Positions 1 to 7,199 of a stretch of 64,000 bases of DNA are shown in pieces. The notes under the pieces were generated by a model, which saw nothing but the letters and a program-made list of their open reading frames with translations, did no database searches and was not told the origin of the DNA. Origin of the DNA: Clostridiales bacterium (GTDB taxonomy: Bacteria > Bacillota > Clostridia > Saccharofermentanales > Saccharofermentanaceae). The stretch is taken from NCBI GenBank assembly GCA_017451265.1, contig JAFSPU010000006.1, forward strand, positions 1-64,000. The letters run 5' to 3'. Numbering within the stretch: the first letter of the stretch is position 1; each line of letters starts with the position of its first letter. A program made the position numbers and the translations under genes.

Positions 1-40
1 GGAGATCTTGGATAATTATATGGAATATTTCCATGAGTGA
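1..40 (+). CDS. DUF6462-family protein, C-terminal end only
   Basis: The reading frame ending at the TGA at 38-40 encodes ILDNYMEYFHE. This closely matches the last residues (ILDDYMEFFHE) of the two-domain DUF6462 protein that ends at 1331. It is therefore the 3' end of another paralogue cut by the window edge. It lies 17 bp before the next DUF6462 gene, so the copies form a tandem array in one transcription unit. Confidence 0.6.
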   Translation, partial: EILDNYMEYFHE

Positions 41-57
41 TAGAAAGGAATGGTTTT

Positions 58-345
58 ATGAATACAACAGTTAATGAAAACATTGATGATAACAAGTTAG
101 TTGATTGCATCTACGGCGAGAACGTCATAAAGGTCCCGAAGAAGGTAGTCAGGGCGATGATCGCAAGACTACAGTTCGATAATCGTAAGTTCGTAAGATA
201 TAAGGAAGGCGCTCAGATCTACGGTATGTGTGAGAGGGAGTTCAATAAACTTGCCCATGATGCCAATGCTATATATAAGCGCAACAGACTTGTCCTGGTG
301 AATATTGAGATCATCGATAAGTATCTGGAAATCTACAGAAAATAA
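58..345 (+). CDS. DUF6462 family protein, single domain (95 aa)
   Basis: The core RKFVRYKEGAQIYGM, then HDANAIYKRNRLVLVN, is the signature of the DUF6462 family. These are small helix-turn-helix/excisionase-like proteins usually found beside integrases of Clostridia integrative elements. The ATG at 58 is chosen because AGAAAGGAA (42-50) sits seven bases before it; the in-frame GTG at 37 overlaps that site. The N-terminal part also carries the short VDCIYGENVIKVP strand-like motif seen in the downstream paralogue (VECHYNGATVQVP). Role by context: DNA-binding accessory factor for excision or control of the element; inferred, not shown. Confidence 0.75.
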   Translation: MNTTVNENIDDNKLVDCIYGENVIKVPKKVVRAMIARLQFDNRKFVRYKEGAQIYGMCEREFNKLAHDANAIYKRNRLVLVNIEIIDKYLEIYRK

Positions 346-427
346 TAGAGTAAGCACAGGAACATATATTGACTTAAGAGGTTCTCGAAAGTACAATGGT
401 AATAGTTGTATTTGGAGGTGCAATTCT

Positions 428-598
428 ATGGCTAAGATGGGAAGACCGATATCGGATAATCCTCATAAACATGTTCTGTCTATTCGTTTTACGGATGATG
501 AATATGCTGAGCTTAAGAAGCGCGCTGCTAAGTATAACCTTACTATTGCGGAGACGGTACGTAAGGAGATCGGGTTGAAAGCAACCAAGAAATCCTAA
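428..598 (+). CDS. Ribbon-helix-helix domain protein (56 aa)
   Basis: The 56-residue protein has a short basic N-terminus (GRPISDNPHKH), a beta strand (VLSIRFTDDE) and two predicted helices (YAELKKRAAKYN and IAETVRKEIG). This is the layout of RHH/Arc-MetJ DNA-binding proteins and of MobC-like mobilisation accessory proteins. GGAGGTG (415-421) supports the start. It lies between two DUF6462 genes in the same orientation. It may be a transcriptional repressor or relaxosome accessory of the integrative element; which of the two cannot be told. Confidence 0.7.
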   Translation: MAKMGRPISDNPHKHVLSIRFTDDEYAELKKRAAKYNLTIAETVRKEIGLKATKKS

Positions 599-644
599 GT
601 ATCAAAAGACTTCTTCCTAACCTAAATACGAAAGGAGTTTTTCA

Positions 645-1331
645 ATGAAAGCAGTTAGGAAAGAAGAAAACAACGAGAACCAAATGGTCGAATGTCATTT
701 TAACGGGTCAACCATCATGGTGCCATGGGACAGATTCATTTCTTTGATGGAAGCAGATGCTTCTCAAATTGAAGGAAAGATTGAATGTCACTATAAGGAT
801 ATCGTGATGTATATCTCACTCAAGACATATCATTCTCTTGTTGTGAGAACACAGTTTGATGGCAGGAAGTTCATCAGGTATAAAGAGGGCGCTCAGGTTT
901 ATGGAATGAGCGAACGAGAGTTTTTCAACCTGGCTAAAGATGCAAAAGCTGTTTATAAGAGAAACAGAATGGTCCTGGTCAGTATTGAGGCACTTGATGA
1001 ATACATTGCATCTAACTGGTCGACTCAGGGTAAAAGGATAAGTATTCCTAAATCCCCTGAACGTAAATATGAGAAGGACCAAGTGGTGGAGTGTCACTAC
1101 AACGGAGCCACGGTTCAGGTTCCTGTGAATGTTTTTATCTCAACGGTGATGGGAATCACGCTAAATGAGAGGAAGGTCGTCAGATATAAGACCGGTGCCA
1201 AGATATACGGCATGAGCGTGACGGAGTTTAATCAGTTAGCTCACGATGCTGATGCAATATACAAGAGAAATAAGATGGCGCTGGTTAGTCTTCAGATTCT
1301 CGACGATTATATGGAATTCTTTCACGAGTAA
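645..1331 (+). CDS. Duplicated-domain DUF6462 protein (228 aa)
   Basis: Two full DUF6462 domains are fused. The first (about residues 50-125) reads RKFIRYKEGAQVYGM and KDAKAVYKRNRMVLVS. The second (about 150-228) reads RKVVRYKTGAKIYGM and HDADAIYKRNKMALVS. Each is preceded by a VECHYNG/IECHYKD strand motif, and a third such motif stands alone near residue 15. A linker rich in Lys, Pro and Ser joins the halves. AAGGAG upstream supports the ATG at 645. Most family members are single-domain, so this looks like an internal tandem duplication that could bind a two-site DNA target. Confidence 0.75.
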   Translation: MKAVRKEENNENQMVECHFNGSTIMVPWDRFISLMEADASQIEGKIECHYKDIVMYISLKTYHSLVVRTQFDGRKFIRYKEGAQVYGMSEREFFNLAKDAKAVYKRNRMVLVSIEALDEYIASNWSTQGKRISIPKSPERKYEKDQVVECHYNGATVQVPVNVFISTVMGITLNERKVVRYKTGAKIYGMSVTEFNQLAHDADAIYKRNKMALVSLQILDDYMEFFHE

Positions 1332-1345
1332 TAAGGAGCTTGAAC

Positions 1346-2578
1346 ATGGGAAAAGTTAGAAGAGACACCAAAGGCAGAGTGCTACATAAAGGCGAGTCCT
1401 ACAAGGCTTGTAGAAATACATATGTATATTCTTATACCGATGCATTCGGTAAGAGACGTTACATATACGATCAGGATCTGGGGAAACTCAGAGAACGAGA
1501 GAAGCAAGTCATGAAGGATGAACTGGACGGAATTGATATCTATGCCCTTAGTAAATCTGATCTTAACTTTGTTTTTGACAGATACATAGAGACCAAGTCC
1601 GAACTGAGAAGCTCTACGAGATCTAATTACGTATTTACTTATAACAGGTATGTTCGTAAAGGATTCGGAAAAAAGAAGATTGCTGACATCAAATATTCAG
1701 ATGTTCTCTTCTTCTATAATTCGTTACTCAGAGAGGGTTTATCAGTTTCGACAGTAGAAACAGTTCACGGACTGATTCATCCTACGTTTCAAATGGCGGT
1801 TCGCGATAACATCATAAGGAATAATCCTTCTGATAATGTTATTGCAGAGATCAAGAAGAAGCAAAAGGGACGCCCGGAGCCGAGAAGAGCTCTCACAGTA
1901 GAACAGCAGGAAGCATTCTTGAAGTTTATTGAAAGACCGGAATACATTCGCTGGAGACCGATGTTCATAGTAATGTTTGGTACCGGTGTAAGAGTCGGAG
2001 AATTGATAGCTTTAAGATGGGATGATGTTAATTACGAAGAGAATAAGATCTCTATCAGACATGACATCACATACTGTCCGAGAGTCGAACACGATTCAAA
2101 ATGTGAATACAAGATCGAGGCTCCTAAAACAGCAGCAGGATTGAGAGATATCCCCTTGCTGGATAAAGTAAGAGAAGCACTTATTGCCGAAAAGAATTAT
2201 CAGGATGAGAATGGCATCCGAAATGTGATGGAACTTGACGGTTTTTCCGGATTTGTTTTCTGCAACAGGTTTGGAAATTTCCATAACCAAGCATCGATCA
2301 ATCGCGAGATAAAGAGAATCGTAAACGATTACAATGCGCGCGAAGAAGTCAATGCAAGAAGAGACGGAAGAAAGCCGATAATAGTTCCGGGATTCAGTTG
2401 TCACATTGCCAGACATACATTCTGTACTCGTCTCTGCGAGAACGAGACAAACATCAAAGTGATTCAGACGATAATGGGTCACAATGACATTCAGACAACT
2501 ATGGATATTTATGCAGAGGTGTCTGAGAAGAAGCAACAGGAAGTGTTCAGGAAACTGAATACATCGAACATAGTGTAG
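1346..2578 (+). CDS. Tyrosine recombinase/integrase, Tn916 type (410 aa)
   Basis: Catalyses site-specific strand exchange that integrates and excises a mobile element. The N-terminus (residues 1-60) resembles the AP2-like arm-binding domain of Tn916 integrases. Residues about 70-165 form the SAM-like core-binding domain. The catalytic domain shows the first Arg in GTGVRVGEL, the H-x-x-R box in HIARHTFCTRL, the GH motif, and the Tyr nucleophile in TTMDIYAEV. All key residues are present and length is normal, so the enzyme should be active. The ATG at 1346 is preferred over TTG 1340 because TAAGGAG lies seven bases before it. Last gene of the DUF6462 array, next to the expected attachment site. 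Confidence 0.92.
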   Translation: MGKVRRDTKGRVLHKGESYKACRNTYVYSYTDAFGKRRYIYDQDLGKLREREKQVMKDELDGIDIYALSKSDLNFVFDRYIETKSELRSSTRSNYVFTYNRYVRKGFGKKKIADIKYSDVLFFYNSLLREGLSVSTVETVHGLIHPTFQMAVRDNIIRNNPSDNVIAEIKKKQKGRPEPRRALTVEQQEAFLKFIERPEYIRWRPMFIVMFGTGVRVGELIALRWDDVNYEENKISIRHDITYCPRVEHDSKCEYKIEAPKTAAGLRDIPLLDKVREALIAEKNYQDENGIRNVMELDGFSGFVFCNRFGNFHNQASINREIKRIVNDYNAREEVNARRDGRKPIIVPGFSCHIARHTFCTRLCENETNIKVIQTIMGHNDIQTTMDIYAEVSEKKQQEVFRKLNTSNIV

Positions 2579-2786
2579 GAAGAAAGGAAAAAATCTGCAC
2601 CACACAAAAAATACCCGGCACCAGCTGCGCACCACAAAAGAGTGGTTCATTGGTTAAATGGTGATTGATGATTCACATCAAGAAAATCGGGAGATGACCT
2701 TCTATGTATAGATGATGGTCAATAGAACATATGTTTGTTCGCAGTCCCGACACTCAAGAGCATCGGCTGAAAAAGTCAATAAAATC
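2579..2786. other. Region 3' of the integrase: probable element end/attachment region
   Basis: No credible gene lies between the integrase and the small membrane protein at 2998. Integrases of this type usually sit next to their attachment site, so an end of the element is expected here or up to about 2900. The direct-repeat partner lies outside the window, so no exact att sequence can be named. No tRNA was found. Confidence 0.3.
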
Positions 2787-2788
2787 AG

Positions 2789-2816
2789 GGGTTCCCAGAC
2801 AGGGAACCCTATTTTT
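2789..2816 (+). terminator. Rho-independent terminator
   Basis: GGGTTCCC (2789-2796), loop AGACA, GGGAACCC (2802-2809), then TATTTTT. A perfect 8-bp stem followed by T-rich sequence, well placed to end the integrase transcript. Confidence 0.75.
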
Positions 2817-2997
2817 ACGCCAATTTGACACCAATTGTGTACCAAAATCCCGGAACGCAGGTATATCGGGCTTTTTAGGTCTAACACCACTATAATTGAT
2901 GGTATTCTGTTCCTCATTAGGTATTTCAGAAAATGATTCTTCATTCAAGGCGATTTATTCGTGTAAAATAAAGTTATTATTCTTTGTGGGAGAAGGT

Positions 2998-3318
2998 ATG
3001 GCGAATAAAGTAACGTATGCTATAAAGATTAAGGCTATTATTGCATTAGCAATGCCGTTACTGTATTTCCTGATGTTTCTTCCTATATGGAATAGAAATG
3101 AATTAAAGATAATCCCGATTGATGTCATTGACATTATCCAGATAGCAAGTTTATTGATCGCTGTGATCAATCTGTACTTGGTGTTTGTAAAGAAAGATGT
3201 GAAGAACCAAACTTTCTTTACGGTGGTTATGGTTATTTCTGCATTATTAACCTGTTTCTTTGGTGTCTTCTTTGTAGAGAAACTAATGGGGATCCCCCTA
3301 TTTCCTCCACAAGATTGA
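2998..3318 (+). CDS. Small membrane protein, unknown function (106 aa)
   Basis: Three hydrophobic segments are visible: near residues 10-30 (IIALAMPLLYFLMFL), 42-62 (IIQIASLLIAVINLYLVFV) and 72-95 (FFTVVMVISALLTCFFGVFF). The ATG at 2998 has GGGAGAAGG just upstream; an in-frame ATG at 2896 lacks such a site. No family recognised. It follows the integrative element and is followed by gene debris, so it may be an accessory gene left near the insertion point. Confidence 0.55.
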   Translation: MANKVTYAIKIKAIIALAMPLLYFLMFLPIWNRNELKIIPIDVIDIIQIASLLIAVINLYLVFVKKDVKNQTFFTVVMVISALLTCFFGVFFVEKLMGIPLFPPQD

Positions 3319-3319
3319 A

Positions 3320-3448
3320 GGTTGGCATAAATCAGCGGAAAGATTCGGTATCGGCTTCTCTATAGGCAACCTCGTTCAAAGCATCATCAATGAGGAGAAG
3401 CGCTTCCATTTGAAAACGGCATTTCCTCTCGAAAATGCCGTTTTATAA
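3320..3448 (+). pseudogene. Possible 3' remnant of an unknown gene
   Basis: An open stretch of 42 codons without a start (WHKSAERFGIGFSIGN, then VQSIINEEKRFHLKT) ends at TAA 3446-3448 and overlaps a terminator-like hairpin. The protein-like composition and the missing 5' part suggest the tail of a deleted gene. No family could be assigned. Confidence 0.3.
3413..3446 (+). terminator. Hairpin, terminator-like
   Basis: AAAACGGCATTT (3413-3424), 7-nt loop, then AAATGCCGTTTT (3433-3444). The stem ends in T residues in both directions, so it can act bidirectionally. Confidence 0.55.
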
Positions 3449-3462
3449 ATAGTCATGAAGTT

Positions 3463-3584
3463 TTGCCGGGACAATGGTCAATTGTAGTGGATAACTCTCC
3501 TGATTCTGTTCAGAACCTGCTCATGAGTATCAGATCGTAAAGGTTGAGGATGGGTTCAACTTCTACCGGAAAATAAGAAGCTAA
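3463..3584 (+). pseudogene. Possible frameshifted 3' gene remnant
   Basis: One frame reads PGQWSIVVDNSPDSVQ and then meets a stop at 3540. The +1-shifted frame from 3513 continues as EPAHEYQIVKVEDGFNFYRK up to TAA 3582-3584. The join looks like one protein tail with a single-base frameshift near 3513. No start and no recognisable family. Confidence 0.28.
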
Positions 3585-3600
3585 CCACTGCAAAGGGCGG

Positions 3601-4551
3601 TTATTCCCCGTAATTGGAGTACCACTCTCCGTATTCAACTCTGTTGTTAACGAGGAAATTGCAAATGAAGAATTCCTGACCGTCAGCCTCGAAGTAATAT
3701 CGCATAACCATGTCATCTTCTGTCCGGGGATATGGCTGATAATAGGACTCGACTACATTGTACAGATCAGCGCCTGTATCGGAGAACGGAATCTCTTCAC
3801 TTCTGATAAAGACTGCATCAGGATTCTTCATCTGCGCCATCTCAAGATAATAATCTTCAGCTTCCTTCGCGGGATCTCTGAAGGATATTTCCGGTAATCT
3901 CACGCTTCCGATATGACGCAGATCGCCACCGCCTGCAGGAGAGAGTAAGTAAGAATACTCAGGATCGTTATAAATGTCTTCACCTTCGTAATCGTTCATC
4001 AGCTGCTCATAGTATGCTGTGAGCCACCCCTCGCCGTGCTCCAGGTAGATAGTCCATCCGTCCATCCTTGATTCGAGATTATATCTTTGGAATACATCGG
4101 CTATCTTCTCGATGCCTTCCTGAACCTGCTCATCAGAGAACTCCGGATCCGCCGAATACCAGTAACAATCCTCGAGATTCGATTCTTCTTCTGTTAATCC
4201 GTATTCAGCACATATATCTTCCAATTCGGCCGCAGCATCTTCAAGAACATAGTAATGCAAAGCCCAGTTAAATGAGTCGGAAGAAGCCGGAACAGAACCG
4301 AACGATGCCCCGTCGATATTGATATCCGCCATATTACTTGATACCTGGTATTCGAACCCCTGAAGTTCGTCTCTTAAAACTACGACCGACCCTTCGTCAT
4401 CAGTAGTCTGACTTACTACTTCGCAGGGACCATGGTCACGTCTCGCCTGCCTTATCAGACCGCGGGCGCTCTTAGGACTGCATCCTGTTGCCAGAATTAC
4501 CGAAGATATGACAGATAAAGATAATACTGCGACACCGAACTTGTTTCTCAT
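3601..4551 (-). CDS. Lipoprotein of unknown function (316 aa)
   Basis: A signal peptide of about 23 residues ends in the lipobox LATGC, so the protein should be lipid-anchored on the outer face of the membrane. The mature part is acidic and rich in Glu, Asp, Tyr and Trp, with no metal- or sugar-binding motif that I recognise. A purine-rich GGGGGTGA site precedes the ATG. It stands alone on the minus strand, with no gene between its start and the plus-strand gene at 4880. Confidence 0.75.
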   Translation of the reverse strand: MRNKFGVAVLSLSVISSVILATGCSPKSARGLIRQARRDHGPCEVVSQTTDDEGSVVVLRDELQGFEYQVSSNMADINIDGASFGSVPASSDSFNWALHYYVLEDAAAELEDICAEYGLTEEESNLEDCYWYSADPEFSDEQVQEGIEKIADVFQRYNLESRMDGWTIYLEHGEGWLTAYYEQLMNDYEGEDIYNDPEYSYLLSPAGGGDLRHIGSVRLPEISFRDPAKEAEDYYLEMAQMKNPDAVFIRSEEIPFSDTGADLYNVVESYYQPYPRTEDDMVMRYYFEADGQEFFICNFLVNNRVEYGEWYSNYGE

Positions 4552-4790
4552 ACCGTCACCCCCTAATTAGAGTATGTTGATTATATGATATTGGGGAATA
4601 CTTTGATAATCAAACTAATTATGTGGCAATCCTGTATTATTCAGAAATGCCGGGCAATTGTTACCATGGCTACATAGCTAATAATCATTAAGAGTAAGGT
4701 TTATAATTATTCTCAGGAATGGAATTGGGATACGTATCATTTCGAATATGATGCCATTGGCTTCAGGCACTACCGGTTCTTCAAGTGTGA

Positions 4791-4834
4791 TTACTGACGA
4801 TACAGTTAATTACTTTGTGGAGATGTTTGAATAA
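4791..4834 (+). repeat. Exact 44-bp copy of the 3' end of the lipoprotein gene ending at 9053
   Basis: The 44 bases ending in the TAA at 4832-4834 are identical to 9010-9053, encoding the last 13 codons (DDTVNYFVEMFE, stop). The match stops abruptly at its left edge; bases 4781-4790 do not resemble 9000-9009. The stretch 4552-4790 has no gene. This is a relic of a deleted paralogue or of a recombination event. Confidence 0.75.
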
Positions 4835-4879
4835 TCTTCGGTTATAATATCAGTCAGCATGGAATAAGGGAGGAAGATC

Positions 4880-6172
4880 ATGCCGCCTTCAAGAAGAAGT
4901 TCAAGTTCGAGCTCGCACAGAAGCTCAAGTTCACACAGAAGTTCAAGCAGAAGTTCTCACAGGAGCCACTCCTCGAGTAGGAGCAGCCACAGTTCCCACA
5001 GCAGCAGGAGCTATTCCGGCGGGTCGCATACTTTCGGAAGTTACGGGAAGACAAGGACCGTAACTCCGCCGAAGAGACAGCGCACCAACCAGCCTCGAGG
5101 CTACGTCGGGTCGACCGCGGCCCCCTTGCTTCGATCTTCGAGACACGATTATCAGTACTACCCTTCAAGATGGTACGACGAGTCCACAGGCACGCAGTAT
5201 GAGGCCGGTTACTATGACGAGAACGGTCAGTACTACAAGAACGTCGCCGTCAAGAAAGGCAGCAGTTATGAGACGCTTCTGGAGTGCGAATACTGCGGCA
5301 CACAGATCAAGCTTAAGTGGGAGGAGGGAGCCATTCCTTCGTGTCCCAATTGCGGAGCGCAGCTTACGAGTGTAGCCGACAATGCTGTTGTTGAGGACGC
5401 ACTTCAGGATCAGATCGTATCTTCCGGCAACTACAGAAGAAGTTCAGGAAGCGGCTGTGTAAAGCCTATAATCATCGCTCTGTCGTGCTTCTTCTTTCTG
5501 CCCACGCTGTTTTACGCATGCATGACCAGGATCATGAACATCGACAGAAGCCCCCGTACGGAATATGTGCAGGAGGAGGTCGCGGACGACAGCATCTACA
5601 TCGACGTCCTCGGAAGAGAATGCTACTGGGATGACGAATACGAGTGCTACTACGACGAGGAGACCGACTGCTACTTCGTCTACGCCGATGAGGTCAACCC
5701 TCCTGAGTGGCAGTACTGGTACGAGGGCATATCGTCCGACTATGGCGATTACGGCTGGATGTCATATCACTACGACGAGGGACTCTGGTACATAGAGACT
5801 AGTAACGGCAACTGGGAAGTGCTTCCCGATTCTTATGACACGTCAGGACTTTGGCACGTGCCCGAGATGGGAACAGGCAAGTACATGGATCAGGAATCGA
5901 TCTATGTTGAAGAGATAGACAGGACATGTGAATGGATCCCGGAAGAGGAAGCGTATTACGATCATGACACGGACTGCTACTTCTTCTATAACGACTATGT
6001 GGAACCGCCTGTCTGGCAGTACTGGTACGACGGAATCTCTTCGGAGTATCCGGGGTACGGCAATATGGAGTTTGATACCGTCGAAGACTGCTGGTACATC
6101 GAGACCCGCGAAGGCTACTGGGAAGTGCTCCCGGAAAACTACGACACAAGCAGCCTCTGGCATATGGAATAA
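4880..6172 (+). CDS. Ser-rich, zinc-ribbon, single-pass membrane protein with a C-terminal tandem repeat (430 aa)
   Basis: Four parts are visible. Residues 1-50 are almost only Ser, His and Arg. A zinc ribbon has Cys pairs CEYCG (136/139) and CPNCG (155/158). A membrane segment lies near 196-215 (IIIALSCFFFLPTLFYAC). Two tandem repeats of about 90 residues follow (239-328 and 341-430), each with the same landmarks: ECYW/CEWI, DCYF, PP-W-QYWY-GISS, WYIET, WEVLP-YDTS-LWH. The repeats are rich in Trp, Tyr and acid residues. GGGAGGAA precedes the ATG. The Ser/Arg tail should be cytosolic and the repeats outside, if the zinc ribbon is cytosolic. No known function. Confidence 0.8.
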   Translation: MPPSRRSSSSSSHRSSSSHRSSSRSSHRSHSSSRSSHSSHSSRSYSGGSHTFGSYGKTRTVTPPKRQRTNQPRGYVGSTAAPLLRSSRHDYQYYPSRWYDESTGTQYEAGYYDENGQYYKNVAVKKGSSYETLLECEYCGTQIKLKWEEGAIPSCPNCGAQLTSVADNAVVEDALQDQIVSSGNYRRSSGSGCVKPIIIALSCFFFLPTLFYACMTRIMNIDRSPRTEYVQEEVADDSIYIDVLGRECYWDDEYECYYDEETDCYFVYADEVNPPEWQYWYEGISSDYGDYGWMSYHYDEGLWYIETSNGNWEVLPDSYDTSGLWHVPEMGTGKYMDQESIYVEEIDRTCEWIPEEEAYYDHDTDCYFFYNDYVEPPVWQYWYDGISSEYPGYGNMEFDTVEDCWYIETREGYWEVLPENYDTSSLWHME

Positions 6173-6297
6173 GAGACAGCGAAATAGATGCTTAGTCGGG
6201 AAATTTACAGTAAATCCAACTTAACCGGTTTCTATTCCCCAAAAATGAATATTTATTGATTTTGGGGAATAGAATGTCTTTGTTTCATATCATGCTA

Positions 6298-6337
6298 CAA
6301 GTTAGCATAAACTAACTTTGTGTTATAATTGTCTCTG
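6298..6337 (+). promoter_or_regulatory. Promoter overlapped by a palindromic operator, copy 1
   Basis: AAGTTAG-CATAAA-CTAACTT (6299-6318) is a perfect 7-bp inverted repeat, followed by a TATAAT -10 box at 6324-6329; the palindrome covers the -35 region. The shape recalls sites of DtxR/MntR-type metal regulators, an inference from sequence likeness only. A 40-bp near-identical copy lies at 10265-10304. Here it drives the thiazoline hydrolase-like gene starting at 6358. Confidence 0.65.
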
Positions 6338-6357
6338 AATTACAGAGAATAGAAGCC

Positions 6358-6954
6358 ATGAGTATTAAGCAACAAAAATCAATAAGAGAGTTTCTTCAGA
6401 CTGAGTATCCCCACGCCAGAGCGGAGGAGATATTTAACAAGCAGGATAGTCTCCTTAATAAGATGCTCGAATCCGTAAAGGACGAAGCTGGGAGCAGATA
6501 TAAGACTCTAAAGCAGACTATACTTCCAAGGATCGCGCTTTACAAAGTCCTGGGAGAATATGCCGGCGATGAAGAAAGAACTAATATCATGCGCAAGTAC
6601 ATGCTCGATGTTGTCGCATCGAAGAAGCATGCTTCTACCGCGAGGATGGAAGTGGTACCGGGCTTCTTCTATATCTACCGTGCTGTGTTTCTTAAGATAA
6701 TGAGGACGACGGCACTTCAGGAAAGCACACAGGTCAAAGGCAAGGGATACTACGATATAACCATAACAAAGTGTCTGTGGCACGAAGCCTGCGTACGGTT
6801 TGAATGCCCGGAACTCTGTCAGCTTTTCTGTGATGTTGACGACGTAACCTATGGAGGGTTAAGAAAATTAGGATTCTCCCGCTCCAAAACACTTGGTTAC
6901 GGCGGCGACTGCTGCGATTTCCATTTTTATCAGAAAGAGAGTACAAGGCGATAA
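6358..6954 (+). CDS. L-2-amino-thiazoline-4-carboxylic acid hydrolase family protein (198 aa)
   Basis: The C-terminal half carries the family pattern YDITITKCLWHEAC, FECPELCQLFCDVDDVTYG and then TLGYGGDCCDFHFYQ. Several conserved Cys and the paired Cys in GDCCDF are present. The characterised Pseudomonas enzyme opens the thiazoline ring in a route to L-cysteine, but most members in Clostridia are untested, and many may act on other substrates. The gene stands alone behind the palindromic promoter at 6298, so expression is probably repressed by a ligand- or metal-sensing protein. Length fits the family. Confidence 0.75.
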   Translation: MSIKQQKSIREFLQTEYPHARAEEIFNKQDSLLNKMLESVKDEAGSRYKTLKQTILPRIALYKVLGEYAGDEERTNIMRKYMLDVVASKKHASTARMEVVPGFFYIYRAVFLKIMRTTALQESTQVKGKGYYDITITKCLWHEACVRFECPELCQLFCDVDDVTYGGLRKLGFSRSKTLGYGGDCCDFHFYQKESTRR

Positions 6955-6994
6955 TCCGTTATCATACTAAGCACTATCCTGGCGAGAAATACAG

Positions 6995-7117
6995 ATAATT
7001 AAGCTCGCGAAGAAATATGGCTATGAGGAACTAATCCCTCATATATGTGCTCTGGATCATGCCTATAGTCTGAAATCCAAAGAAGCTGTTAAGGCAGTAG
7101 AACAGGGTAATAAGTAA
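6995..7117 (+). pseudogene. 3' remnant of an unknown gene
   Basis: A startless run of 40 codons (IIKLAKKYGYEELIPHICAL, then DHAYSLKSKEAVKAVEQGNK) ends at TAA 7115-7117. Just upstream in another frame is HYPGEKYR, which may continue it across a frameshift near 6995. It looks like a truncated gene tail; the family is not recognised. Confidence 0.35.
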
Positions 7118-7199
7118 CGCCCGGTTACGGCTGCATATATGAATCTTCTCAATTTGGTTAAGGTTGATTAAAATACTATCAACAGAGGAGGTAATCGTC

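Noticed and set aside
2737-2753. A TTCGCAGTCCCGAC stretch that recalls the T-arm of a tRNA near the integrase
   Set aside because: The T-loop does not fit TTCRA, and no acceptor, D-arm or anticodon stems could be found around it.
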